NCBI GenBank assembly: GCA_036489765.1
Contig: DASXFE010000069.1
Span: forward strand, 1 to 45,165
DNA: 45,165 nucleotides
Direction of reading: 5' to 3'
DNA from: DATARH01 sp036489765
GTDB taxonomy: Bacteria; Pseudomonadota; Alphaproteobacteria; ATCC43930; CGMCC-115725
Both the position numbers and the translations under genes were made by a program. Below are positions 16,108 to 23,909 of the stretch, one piece after another (positions within the stretch are counted from its first letter, which is position 1; each line of letters begins with the position of its first letter). The notes under the pieces were generated by a model. That model did no database searches. It was given only the letters and a program-made list of their open reading frames with translations, and was not told the origin of the DNA.

Positions 16108-17088
16108 ATGGCGGGCTGGCTCGGCAGGAATTTCGATCGCGGGTCGCTCTATTGGGATTTCCGCCCGGTGCAGCTTCGCGCGATCGATGAATTGATGCGG
16201 CCGATCCTCGGGAGCGACCGGCCGCCGCACCTGATCGCCAGGGCGGAATTCTCGCATCCTGATCTCGACGGCGCGCTCGCCGAGGTGCTGCACCGGATCA
16301 AGACCGGGCCGGGGCTTCTGATCATGCGCGGGTTTCCGATCGACAAATACACGCCCCGCGAGATGCAGGCGGTCTATTTCGGTGTCGGCGCCCATTTCGG
16401 CCGTGCCGTGTCGCAGAGCGCCGACGGCGACTATCTCGGCCACGTCACCAATGTCGAAAAGGCGTCGCGCGGGTACACGACCGCGCGCGAGCTCAACCTC
16501 CATACCGATTCGGCGGAGATCGTCGGGCTCCTCTGCATCCGCGATGCGAAATCGGGCGGAATGAGCATCTATTCGAGCTCGCCGAAGATCCACGAAATCG
16601 TCGCGCGCGAGCATCCCGAATACCTCGCGGTGCTGGAACGCGGGTTCCGCTGCGACCGGCGCGGCGAGGAGGCGCCCGAAGACGATGCCGTCACGCCCTA
16701 TCGCGTGCCGGTGTATTCGGCCGTCGACGGGGTGTTGAGCTGCCGCTATGTCCGCGGCGTCATCGATCGCGGCGCGCAGACGCTTGGCCGGAGGCTGTCG
16801 CCGCTCGAAGAGGCGGCGCTGGGTTATTTCGAGGAGGTCGCGGTGCGCGAAGACGTGCGCTTCGAAATCTGCCTCAACCCGGGCGAGGCGTCGTTTATCA
16901 ACAACTACGAGATCCTCCACGCCCGCACCGCCTTCAGCGACTGGGACGAGCCGAACCGCAAGCGGCTCCTCTACCGGCTCTGGCTCGAAGGCGACCCGCC
17001 GCGGCGGATGCGGAAAGAGGTGCACCTCTACCAGAACCGCTCCGGCCGCATGGGCGTCGACGCCCAACCCGGTCGCGGCCCGCGCTGA
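16108..17088 (+). CDS. TauD/TfdA-family Fe(II)/2-oxoglutarate dioxygenase
   Basis: A 326-residue dioxygenase. The iron facial triad is visible: H132 and D134 in LNLHTDSAE, and H271 in YEILHARTAF. The 2-oxoglutarate arginine is in NRKRLLYRLWLE. LLIMRGFPID is the conserved early strand. GGAGGGGG precedes the ATG. It is likely in an operon with the ThDP enzyme, a pairing that would fit oxidation of a side chain followed by a C-C bond step. The substrate is not readable. Confidence 0.87.
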   Translation: MAGWLGRNFDRGSLYWDFRPVQLRAIDELMRPILGSDRPPHLIARAEFSHPDLDGALAEVLHRIKTGPGLLIMRGFPIDKYTPREMQAVYFGVGAHFGRAVSQSADGDYLGHVTNVEKASRGYTTARELNLHTDSAEIVGLLCIRDAKSGGMSIYSSSPKIHEIVAREHPEYLAVLERGFRCDRRGEEAPEDDAVTPYRVPVYSAVDGVLSCRYVRGVIDRGAQTLGRRLSPLEEAALGYFEEVAVREDVRFEICLNPGEASFINNYEILHARTAFSDWDEPNRKRLLYRLWLEGDPPRRMRKEVHLYQNRSGRMGVDAQPGRGPR

Positions 17089-17135
17089 CCTCGGCCCTCG
17101 CCCCTCTCGCTGCGCGAGCCACCCTCTCCCGCGGT

Positions 17136-17167
17136 GCGGGCGAGGGTGCCCGAAGGGCGGGTGAGGG
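17136..17167. repeat. Inverted copy of the 8396-8514 repeat family
   Basis: GAGGGTGCCCGAAGGGCGGG followed by TGAGGG is the reverse complement of the sequence at about 8396-8424 apart from a few bases. It lies in the 112-nt gap between the dioxygenase and Sua5 genes, together with a shorter hairpin (CTCGCTGCGCGAG). Confidence 0.75.
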
Positions 17168-17200
17168 CGCGCGAAGCGCGGCGGCCGTTGGGGCAGGGCC

Positions 17201-18145
17201 GTGATATCCCCCGCGACACCCAGCGCCGTCGAGCAGGCGGTCGCGCTCCTGCGCGCCGGCCGCCTCGTCGCATTCCCGACCGAAACCGTTTACGGGCTCG
17301 GGGGCGACACGACGAGCGACCGGGCCGTCGCCCGCATCTTCGCCGCGAAGGGGCGGCCGCGGTTCAATCCGCTGATCGTGCATGTGCCCGATCTCGCCGC
17401 CGCCGCGGCGATCGCCGTGTTCGATGCGCGGGCGCGCGACATCGCCGGGCGGTTCTGGCCGGGGCCGCTGACCCTCGTGCTGCCACGCCACGCGGAAAGC
17501 GATGTATCGCTGCTCGCCTGCGCGGGGCTCGACACGATTGCAGTCCGGATCCCGGCGCATCCGGTTGCGCAGGAGTTGCTGCGGGCGGTGGGGGTGCCGG
17601 TGGCCGCGCCGTCGGCGAACCGGTCGGGGAAGGTCAGTCCGACCGAGGCAGCGCATGTCCGCGATCTCGGGAGGCGCGTCGCGATGGTGCTCGATGGGGG
17701 GCGGTGCCCGATCGGGGTCGAATCGACGATCCTCGATCTGACCGGTGCGACGCCCGCATTGCTGCGCGCGGGTGGGGTCACGCTGGAGGCGCTGAGCGCG
17801 GCGCTCGGCGAGATCGCCACGCCGGCCGCCGACCCGGCCAGCCCGCGGGCGCCGGGGCAATTGCAGAGCCACTACGCGCCGAGCCTTGCGGTGCGGCTCG
17901 ACGCCGTCGACGCGCGGCCGGGTGAGGTGCTGCTGGCCTTTGGCGAGGCGCCCGGAGGCTTCGCCGAGATTCGTCATCTCTCGCGCGGCGGGGACCTTGA
18001 AGAGGCGGCCGCGAACCTGTTTGCGCTGCTGCGTGCGGTCGATCTACCCAAATTTTCGGCAATTGCCGTTATGCCGATCCCGGAGACGGGTTTGGGACGG
18101 GCGATCAACGATCGCCTGCGCCGCGCGGCGGCCCCCCGGGGCTGA
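17201..18145 (+). CDS. tsaC: L-threonylcarbamoyladenylate synthase (Sua5/YrdC/YwlC)
   Basis: A 314-residue long-form (Sua5-type) enzyme that makes threonylcarbamoyl-AMP from threonine, bicarbonate and ATP for the t6A37 tRNA modification. The YrdC domain (residues about 10-200) shows VAFPTETVYGLGGD, FAAKGRPRFNPLIVHV, RFWPGPLTLVLPR and VAAPSANRSGKVSPT, all core motifs. ESTILDLTGATPALLRAGG closes it. The C-terminal Sua5 domain follows (SPRAPGQLQSHYAPS). It starts with GTG. It is convergent with glk, with 1 nt between the stops. Confidence 0.95.
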   Translation: MISPATPSAVEQAVALLRAGRLVAFPTETVYGLGGDTTSDRAVARIFAAKGRPRFNPLIVHVPDLAAAAAIAVFDARARDIAGRFWPGPLTLVLPRHAESDVSLLACAGLDTIAVRIPAHPVAQELLRAVGVPVAAPSANRSGKVSPTEAAHVRDLGRRVAMVLDGGRCPIGVESTILDLTGATPALLRAGGVTLEALSAALGEIATPAADPASPRAPGQLQSHYAPSLAVRLDAVDARPGEVLLAFGEAPGGFAEIRHLSRGGDLEEAAANLFALLRAVDLPKFSAIAVMPIPETGLGRAINDRLRRAAAPRG

Positions 18146-18146
18146 A

Positions 18147-19106
18147 TCAATCGGCGAGGGCGGCGCCGCAGCCTACAAAAGCGGCAAGCGGGTGGGTGAC
18201 GACGGCAGTCGGGATCGCGGCGAGATAGGTGTGGAACCGGCCCTTCGCCTCGAACCGCGCGCGAAATGGCGAGGCGGCGAAGCGGGCGGCGAGCCGCGGC
18301 ACGATCCCGCCGGCGATGAACACGCCGCCCTGCGCGCCAAGCGTCAGCGCAAGATCGCCGGCGACGGCGCCGAGCATCGCGCAGAACATCTGCGTCGCCT
18401 CGTGGCAATGCGCATCGGTCCGGCTGATCTGGGCGTCGGTGATCTGGGCGGCGGTGTACTGCGCGGCGCGCACGCCGTCGATTGCGGTCAGGGCGTTGTA
18501 GAGGTTGACCAGACCGGGGCCAGAGATGCAGCGCTCGGCCGAGACGTGGTCGAACTGCCGGCGCATATGGGCGAGCACGGCACCTTCGCGGTCGTCGAAC
18601 GGCGGCATCGTCGCGTGCCCGCCCTCGCCGGTCAGCGGGAGCCATTTCCCGCCGCTGGGGATGAGCCCGGATACCCCGAGCCCCGTGCCGGGGCCGAGCA
18701 CGGCAAGCGGCCGTCCCTCGACCGGGTTGCCGCCGCCGACCGGCACCTTGTCGCCATCGCCAAAATGCGGCAGCGCGAGCGCCTGGGCGGTGAAGTCGTT
18801 GATCACCTCGAGCCGGTCGAACCCGATGCGCCGGCGCAATTCGGCGATCGAAAACCGCCAGGGGTGGTTTGTCATGTCGACGAGGTCGCCGGTGATCGGC
18901 GAGGCGATCGCGATCGCCCCTTGCTTCGGCGCCGGCAGATCGCCGCGGCCCTTCAAAAACGCTTCGATCGCGTCGCTGATGTCGCGATAATCATCGTCGG
19001 TCAGGACCTCCGAATGCACAAGTTTCCGCTCCGGCGTCATCAGGCCGAACCGCGCGTTGGTTCCACCGATATCACCGACGAGCCAAGTTTCCGTCGCCGT
19101 TGCCAT
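18147..19106 (-). CDS. glk: Glucokinase (Glk family)
   Basis: A 319-residue bacterial glucokinase of the TIGR00749 type, phosphorylating glucose with ATP. GDIGGTNARFGL is the phosphate-1 motif, VINDFTAQALALP carries the catalytic aspartate, and VLGPGTGLGVSGL, LTGEGGHATMPP and GGVFIAGGIVPRL are the remaining family blocks. AGGAG lies five bases before the ATG at 19106. The length is normal. It is monocistronic and divergent from the sRNA candidate. Confidence 0.95.
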   Translation of the reverse strand: MATATETWLVGDIGGTNARFGLMTPERKLVHSEVLTDDDYRDISDAIEAFLKGRGDLPAPKQGAIAIASPITGDLVDMTNHPWRFSIAELRRRIGFDRLEVINDFTAQALALPHFGDGDKVPVGGGNPVEGRPLAVLGPGTGLGVSGLIPSGGKWLPLTGEGGHATMPPFDDREGAVLAHMRRQFDHVSAERCISGPGLVNLYNALTAIDGVRAAQYTAAQITDAQISRTDAHCHEATQMFCAMLGAVAGDLALTLGAQGGVFIAGGIVPRLAARFAASPFRARFEAKGRFHTYLAAIPTAVVTHPLAAFVGCGAALAD

Positions 19107-19297
19107 GGCCGCTCCTATGGTCCTGCATCTGCTAACGAATCACGGGGATTTACGGCTCACGATGCCAGAACGGCGTGCCTCTTGCGAGGCGATGAAGCAG
19201 GGGAATCCTTGTGCGTTGCAGCGTAAGCGAGGTTGGGGGTCGGGTGCGACGTTTTGTCATTAACCCGAAGAGAAATAACGATGTTTCAAAAGAGGGG

Positions 19298-19325
19298 TTG
19301 ACTCTTCGGGCGCAAAGATTAAATT
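19298..19325 (+). promoter_or_regulatory. Putative sigma-70-type promoter of the sRNA
   Basis: TTGACT (19298-19303) and TAAATT (19320-19325) are spaced by 16 nt, with the predicted start about 7 nt further on at the foot of the first hairpin. The local A/T richness stands out in this GC-rich window. The rest of the gap from 19107 holds the glk leader region and no open frame I can support. Confidence 0.55.
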
Positions 19326-19331
19326 GTGCAG

Positions 19332-19424
19332 TGCAGTATGGATCGTCACTCGATGATCGTACTGTACGTCTTCTAGGCGTTTCCTCCCTGAACTCGGGCC
19401 GTGCTTGCACGGCCCGTTTTTTTT
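19332..19424 (+). ncRNA. Small regulatory RNA, alpha-r8 (MmgR/suhB)-like
   Basis: About 93 nt without a coding frame. The 5' part folds into a hairpin: CAGTA pairs with TACTG, and inside it GATCGT pairs with ATGATC (one G-U), with loop CACTCG. A single-stranded stretch then contains TTTCCTCCCT (19380-19389), an anti-Shine-Dalgarno-like decamer that I recall as the strongly conserved motif of the alphaproteobacterial alpha-r8 sRNAs (MmgR in Sinorhizobium, Rfam suhB RNA). A perfect terminator ends it. MmgR is an Hfq-linked trans-acting sRNA controlling polyhydroxybutyrate accumulation. Order, size and motif agree; the family name rests on memory of the motif and not on an alignment. Confidence 0.7.
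19395..19424 (+). terminator. Rho-independent terminator of the sRNA
   Basis: CGGGCCGTGC and GCACGGCCCG form a perfect 10-bp stem (19395-19416) followed by eight T residues (19417-19424). It is the clearest intrinsic terminator in the window and lies on the plus strand, where no protein gene ends. Confidence 0.93.
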
Positions 19425-19449
19425 GCGCCAGGGTGCATCGAAGGGCGGG

Positions 19450-20334
19450 CTAAAGCGTCCGCGCGAGGCACTCGTGCATGACGGTGCCGAGCCGCTCGGT
19501 CAGCGCGGCCATCTCTCTCGCCAGTTCCTCGAAAGCCGGTTTGCGGCGATAGCTGCGCTCGTCCATGTAGAGCGCCCGGTTGATCTCGATCTGCAGTGCG
19601 TGGCGGCCGCGGCGCGGATGGCCGTAATGACCGGTTGTAAAGCCTCCCGCATAAGGTGCATTTAGCGCGACGGCAAACCCGCGTTCGCCGAGAAAACGGC
19701 GGGCCGCATCGACAATGCGCTCGCTGCACGAGGCGCCGTGGCAATCGCCCAGCACGATATCGGCGGCGTCGCGTCCGTCGGTCGCGCCGGCGGCGGAGGG
19801 CATCGAGTGACAATCGATCAGCAGGTACCCGCCGAATTGCGCCTCGACCTCGCCGACGAGGCCGCGCAAGGCCGTGTGGTAAGGTTGGTAGAGCGCGTCG
19901 ATGCGCCGCTCGGCCTCGGCGAAGCTCAACTTGCCGGCATAGATCTCTTCGCCGCTGGCGACGACGCGGGCGATCGTCCCGAGCCCCATCCGGACCCGCG
20001 GCGAGCGCGCGTTGACGTAGCTCGGCAGCGTGTCCGAGAACATCGTCGGGTCGAGCTCGTAGGGCTCGCGGTTGACGTCGAGATAGGCGCGCGGGAACGA
20101 GGCTGCGATCAGCGGGGCGCCGAGGTCGGGCGCGGTGCCGAAGATCTCGTCGACAAAGCTATCTTCGGACCGGCGCAAGGTCAGCGGATCGAGCCGCGAG
20201 GCGGCGACAAAGGCGGTTGGATAATCGCGCCCGCTGTGCGGGGACGCCAGGACGAGCGGCAGCAAGGGCGCAACCGGCCGACGCACCGCGATGGCGTCAT
20301 TGCGCGCGGATTCGCACAGATCGGGACCATCCAT
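19450..20334 (-). CDS. N-formylglutamate amidohydrolase family protein
   Basis: A 294-residue member of the FGase family (HutG-like), zinc hydrolases releasing formate from N-formylglutamate. Family blocks: LVLASPHSGRDYP with the first metal histidine, RRSEDSFVDEIF with the glutamate, YLDVNREPYELDP, LIDCHSMPS, and the late HALQIEINRALYMDE. The ATG at 20334 is preferred over an in-frame start 48 nt upstream, since the extra residues are unlike the family. No other hut genes are near, so the true substrate may be another N-formyl amino acid. It is divergent from cpdR. Confidence 0.88.
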   Translation of the reverse strand: MDGPDLCESARNDAIAVRRPVAPLLPLVLASPHSGRDYPTAFVAASRLDPLTLRRSEDSFVDEIFGTAPDLGAPLIAASFPRAYLDVNREPYELDPTMFSDTLPSYVNARSPRVRMGLGTIARVVASGEEIYAGKLSFAEAERRIDALYQPYHTALRGLVGEVEAQFGGYLLIDCHSMPSAAGATDGRDAADIVLGDCHGASCSERIVDAARRFLGERGFAVALNAPYAGGFTTGHYGHPRRGRHALQIEINRALYMDERSYRRKPAFEELAREMAALTERLGTVMHECLARTL

Positions 20335-20468
20335 TGCGTGAGAGTAGTGCCGCGCCGCGTCGCTGTCACGAGGCTGCCGCAATGTGTTTGCCGCCGTCGG
20401 TGGCGGCCGCCTTTCGCCGTGCCGTTCGCCGTGTTAGATGCCTTCCACGATCCGCATATTTGAGACAA

Positions 20469-20828
20469 ATGATCCGCATCCTTCTCGCCGAAGACGACGA
20501 TCAGCTGCGTAATTTCCTCCAGCGCGGGTTGAACCGCGCCGGCTATTCCTGCGATGCCCTGCCTGATGGCGCGGCGGCGCTGGCGCTGGCGGAAAAGGTC
20601 AATTACGACCTGCTTCTCGCCGACATCGTGATGCCCGAGCTCGACGGCATCGAATTGGCGCGGCGCGTCTCGCGGATGCAGCCCGGGATCCGGGTCATGT
20701 TCATCACCGGATTCGCCGCAGTCGCGCTGCACGACGACGCGATGACGCCGAATCGCCCGCGGGCGCTGGCAAAACCGTTCCACCTGCGCCATCTCATTGA
20801 AGAGGTCGAGCACCTGTTGACCGAATAA
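20469..20828 (+). CDS. cpdR: CpdR-type single-domain response regulator
   Basis: A 119-residue stand-alone receiver domain. The acidic pocket is AEDDD (residues 7-11), the phosphoacceptor is D52 in LLLADIVMPELDGIELARR, and the switch lysine lies in ALAKPFHLRHL. The segment VMFITGFAAVAL followed by the KPFHLR block is the specific CpdR signature. In Caulobacter, unphosphorylated CpdR primes ClpXP for cell-cycle proteolysis and CckA-ChpT phosphorylation switches it off. Family knowledge supports the same job here. It stands alone, divergent from the formylglutamate hydrolase gene. Confidence 0.93.
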   Translation: MIRILLAEDDDQLRNFLQRGLNRAGYSCDALPDGAAALALAEKVNYDLLLADIVMPELDGIELARRVSRMQPGIRVMFITGFAAVALHDDAMTPNRPRALAKPFHLRHLIEEVEHLLTE

Positions 20829-20910
20829 CGGGCGCGACCAAAAGCCCGCAGGGTCCGCCTTCGGACGGGGTTATCTTTCCAGGCCTCGGCACGCGGCAGG
20901 GATGGTTCGG

Positions 20911-21402
20911 ATGAGCTTCAGGGTTTTCGCGCTCGCGGCGGCGCTGGCCGCGATGACCGCCACGGCACTGGCGCAGACCGGCCCCCAGCCCGGTCAAATC
21001 AAGGTCGAGAACGCGTGGGCACGCGCGACCCCCGCCGGCGCCTCAACGGCGGCGATTTATCTAACCGTCGAGGCGCCGGCTGCCGACAAGCTTGTCTCGG
21101 TGTCGACACCAGCCGCGCGCGAGGCCGATCTTCATGAGATGAGCATGGATAACGGGGTGATGAAGATGCGGGCGCTGCCCGGTGGCGTCGACCTGCCCGC
21201 CGGACAGAAGGTGACGCTGAAGCCCGGGGGCATGCACATCATGCTTTCGGCGCTGACCGGCCCGCTCAAGGAAGGCGACAGCGTGCCCCTGACCCTCAAT
21301 TTCGCCAAAGCCGGCGCGGAGCAGATCTCCGTCCCGGTCGAGAAGATCGGCGCGATGGGCCCGGCGGCCGGCGGCACGGGCGGCATGAAGACGGGGCATT
21401 GA
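20911..21402 (+). CDS. Periplasmic copper chaperone PCuAC
   Basis: A 163-residue secreted protein with a signal peptide (residues 1-22, cleavage near ALA/QT). The copper-binding residues are H75, M86, H109 and M111, in LHEMSMDNGVMKM and GGMHIML, close to the family's H-(x)n-M-(x)n-HxM pattern. PCuAC delivers Cu(I) to the CuA site of cytochrome c oxidase, usually with a SCO protein, and one follows 10 nt downstream. The ATG at 20911 is preferred because AGGGAT precedes it at workable spacing; another ATG is at 20902. Confidence 0.9.
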   Translation: MSFRVFALAAALAAMTATALAQTGPQPGQIKVENAWARATPAGASTAAIYLTVEAPAADKLVSVSTPAAREADLHEMSMDNGVMKMRALPGGVDLPAGQKVTLKPGGMHIMLSALTGPLKEGDSVPLTLNFAKAGAEQISVPVEKIGAMGPAAGGTGGMKTGH

Positions 21403-21412
21403 GGGCGCGGCG

Positions 21413-22045
21413 ATGGCCAAGTCGCAACCAAGACCCGAGGCCGGGCAACGCCTGCTGCTGGCGGCGGTGGTGGCCGCCGGGCTGCTTGTGCTGGCGTCGG
21501 GGGCGCTGCTGTTCTACGCGTTCAACTACAGGCCGCACGGCGCTGCGAACACGCCGCTGTCGGCGATGATCGGCGGCAAGTTTTCGCTGGTCGACCAGAA
21601 CGGCAAACCCTTCACCGACGCCGATATGAAAGGGAAGTGGCAGCTTGTTTTCTTCGGCTACACCCATTGCCCCGACGTCTGCCCGACGACGCTCAACGAA
21701 TTGTCGCTTGCCTTCGGCAAGCTGGGGTCGGCGGCGGCGAGCAAAATGGGCGTCATTTTCATCAGCGTCGATCCCGACCGCGACACGCCGGCGGTGCTCA
21801 AGGACTATGTGTCGAGCTTTTCCGCGCCGGTGACCGCGCTGACCGGCACCGCTACCCAAATCGCCGAGGCGGCCAAGGATTACCGCGTCTACTACGCCAA
21901 GCATCCGACCAAGGATGGCGGCTATGATATGGACCACAGCGCGCTTATCTATGTGATGGACCCAGAAGGCCGCTTTACCGCGACCTTCGCCCCCGACGAC
22001 CCGGCCGACAAGATCGCCGAGCGGATGAAGAAACTGCTGTCGTAG
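21413..22045 (+). CDS. SCO1/SenC/PrrC-type copper chaperone
   Basis: A 210-residue membrane-anchored thioredoxin-fold protein. An N-terminal transmembrane helix lies at about residues 13-37. The copper ligands are C86 and C90 in GYTHCPDVCPTTL plus H175 in YDMDHSALIYV. It helps assemble the CuA centre of cytochrome oxidase together with the PCuAC protein encoded just upstream. In Rhodobacter the homologue senC/prrC adjoins regB-regA; here that two-component system is about 19 kb away. Confidence 0.93.
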   Translation: MAKSQPRPEAGQRLLLAAVVAAGLLVLASGALLFYAFNYRPHGAANTPLSAMIGGKFSLVDQNGKPFTDADMKGKWQLVFFGYTHCPDVCPTTLNELSLAFGKLGSAAASKMGVIFISVDPDRDTPAVLKDYVSSFSAPVTALTGTATQIAEAAKDYRVYYAKHPTKDGGYDMDHSALIYVMDPEGRFTATFAPDDPADKIAERMKKLLS

Positions 22046-22082
22046 TCTCGAAGAGACGCGCGGCGCACGAGCAAGATACCTG

Positions 22083-23666
22083 ATGCCAAGCCTCCAAGAC
22101 GAAATCGCGCGCCGCCGCACGTTTGCGATCATCTCGCACCCCGATGCCGGCAAGACCACGCTGACCGAGAAGCTGCTGCTGTTCGGGGGCGCGATCCAGC
22201 TTGCCGGCGAGGTGCGGGCGCGCGGCGAGCGGCGGCGCACCCGGTCGGATTGGATGGCGATCGAGCGGGAACGCGGCATCTCGGTGTCGTCGGCGGTGAT
22301 GACGTTCGAGTATGAGGGGTTGACCTTCAACCTCCTCGACACGCCGGGCCACCAGGATTTCAGCGAGGACACTTATCGCACGCTGACCGCCGTCGACAGC
22401 GCGGTCATGGTGCTCGACGCGGCACGCGGCATCGAGGAGCAGACGCGGAAACTCTTCGAGGTGTGCCGGCTGCGCGACGTGCCGATCGTAACCTTTGTCA
22501 ACAAGATGGACCGCGAGGCTCGCGAGCCGTTCGACCTGATCGACGAGATTGAGCAGACGCTGGCGCTCGACGTCACCCCGGCGAGTTGGCCGATCGGCAT
22601 GGGCCGCGACTTCCTCGGCACCTACGACCTCTTCAACGATGCGCTTTTGCTGTTCGATCGCGACAGCCACGACCGGCTGACCGACCCGATCCGCTGCACC
22701 GGCCTCGACGATCCGAAACTCCCGCAATTGTTGCCGGAAAAGGCGATCGCGAGCCTGCGCGAAGAGGTCGAGATGGTGCGCGGGCTGTGCAAGCCGTTCG
22801 ATCTCGACGCCTTCCGCGAAGGGCATCTGACGCCCGTGTATTTCGGCAGCGCGCTCAACAATTTCGGGGTGCGCGAGCTCTTGCACGGCGTTGCCGCCGA
22901 AAGCCCGCCGCCGCGCCCGCAGCCCGCGGAGCCTGAGGCGATCCGGCCCGAGGGCGACGCCGTTTCGGCCTTTGTCTTCAAGGTGCAGGCCAATATCGAT
23001 CCGCAACACCGCGACCGCATCGCCCTCGTCCGCATGTGCTCGGGACGGTTCCAGCGCGGCATGAAACTGAAGAACGTCCGCACCGGGCGGCTGATGTCGG
23101 TGCAGAGCCCCGTGTTTTTCCTCGCCCGCGAACGCAACCTCGCCGAGGAAGCATGGCCCGGCGACATCATCGGCATCCCCAATCACGGCGCCTTGCGCAT
23201 CGGCGACACGCTGACCGAGGGCGACTCGATCCGCGTCACCGGCATCCCGAGCTTTGCCCCCGAATTGCTGCGGCGGGTCCGCATTGAGGACCCGATGCGG
23301 TCGAAGCATCTGCGCCACGCGCTCGAACAACTCGCCGAGGAAGGCGTCACGCGCGTGTTCAAGCCGTCAAACGGCAGCGACTGGGTCATCGGGGTCGTCG
23401 GCCCGCTGCAGCTCGACGTGCTGCAAGCCCGGCTCGAGGCCGAGTACAACCTCGCGACCCGGCTCGAAGGCGCGCCCTACGAGGCCGCCCGCTGGCTAGA
23501 CGCCGACCGCGCCGAGCTCGACAAGCTCCGCTCCCGCAACAGCAGCGCCTTCGCCGAAGACCACGATGGTATCCCGGTCTTCCTCGCCCGCAACTCCTGG
23601 GATTTGCGCACGACGATCGACGAGTTCCCGGCGATCCGGTTCAAGGAAACGCGGGAGCAGACGTAA
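22083..23666 (+). CDS. prfC: Peptide chain release factor 3
   Basis: A 527-residue translational GTPase, the normal RF3 length. G motifs: SHPDAGKTTLTEK (P loop, about 19-31), RGISVSSAVMTF (switch I), LLDTPGHQDFSEDTYRTL (switch II, an RF3-specific run) and NKMDREAREP (G4). Domains 2 and 3 follow (RDRIALVRMCSGRFQRGMKL; GVVGPLQLDVLQARLEAEY). RF3 removes RF1 or RF2 from the ribosome after peptide release. It starts 37 nt after the SCO gene with a weak ribosome-binding site. Confidence 0.97.
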   Translation: MPSLQDEIARRRTFAIISHPDAGKTTLTEKLLLFGGAIQLAGEVRARGERRRTRSDWMAIERERGISVSSAVMTFEYEGLTFNLLDTPGHQDFSEDTYRTLTAVDSAVMVLDAARGIEEQTRKLFEVCRLRDVPIVTFVNKMDREAREPFDLIDEIEQTLALDVTPASWPIGMGRDFLGTYDLFNDALLLFDRDSHDRLTDPIRCTGLDDPKLPQLLPEKAIASLREEVEMVRGLCKPFDLDAFREGHLTPVYFGSALNNFGVRELLHGVAAESPPPRPQPAEPEAIRPEGDAVSAFVFKVQANIDPQHRDRIALVRMCSGRFQRGMKLKNVRTGRLMSVQSPVFFLARERNLAEEAWPGDIIGIPNHGALRIGDTLTEGDSIRVTGIPSFAPELLRRVRIEDPMRSKHLRHALEQLAEEGVTRVFKPSNGSDWVIGVVGPLQLDVLQARLEAEYNLATRLEGAPYEAARWLDADRAELDKLRSRNSSAFAEDHDGIPVFLARNSWDLRTTIDEFPAIRFKETREQT

Positions 23667-23730
23667 GGCGGGGCAGTATAGCGGGGGGATGGTATTGTCG
23701 CGAAGCTGATACGGCGGCAAAGAGGCGGCC

Positions 23731-23855
23731 ATGTCGGAGACGATCGAATTGCAGGTCGAGGTGCCTGCTGAATTGAACGACCAACTTGATGCGGTCGCCC
23801 AGGCGCTGGACCGCCCGCGGGCATGGTTATGGAACAGGCCCTCGATCGTGGCCGC
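23731..23855 (+). pseudogene. Frameshifted ribbon-helix-helix (CopG-type) antitoxin remnant
   Basis: The frame opens ETIELQVEVPAELNDQL, then DAVAQALDRPRAWL, a typical RHH start (beta strand, helix, RPRAW turn). In intact members of this kind the chain continues W-V-(M/I)-E-Q-A-L. Here MEQALDR is present in the next frame from about 23823, as if one G were missing from TGGGTT near 23825-23830. The C-terminal half of the domain is not found in either frame, and no ParE or PIN toxin follows. I read it as a decayed orphan antitoxin gene. Confidence 0.65.
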
Positions 23856-23884
23856 CGCGACGGTAGGGATCCTCGGTCTTGGCC

Positions 23885-23906
23885 AAAGGCGGGCGAGATG
23901 CCCGCC
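23885..23906 (-). terminator. Hairpin after the CoA-transferase gene
   Basis: On the minus strand, GGCGGGC ATCTC GCCCGCC forms a 7-bp stem followed by TTTGG, starting four bases after the CoA-transferase stop. The T-run is short, so this is a weak terminator candidate. Confidence 0.5.
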
Positions 23907-23909
23907 CTC

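Noticed and set aside
14365..17067. A 900-codon open frame on the minus strand across the ThDP enzyme and dioxygenase genes
   Set aside because: It is antisense to two genes with full catalytic motifs, its product is a low-complexity Arg/Asp/His-rich chain, and GC-rich codon bias opens such frames by chance.
20829..20910. GTCCG-CCTT-CGGAC hairpin after cpdR as a terminator
   Set aside because: Only a 5-bp stem and no T-run.
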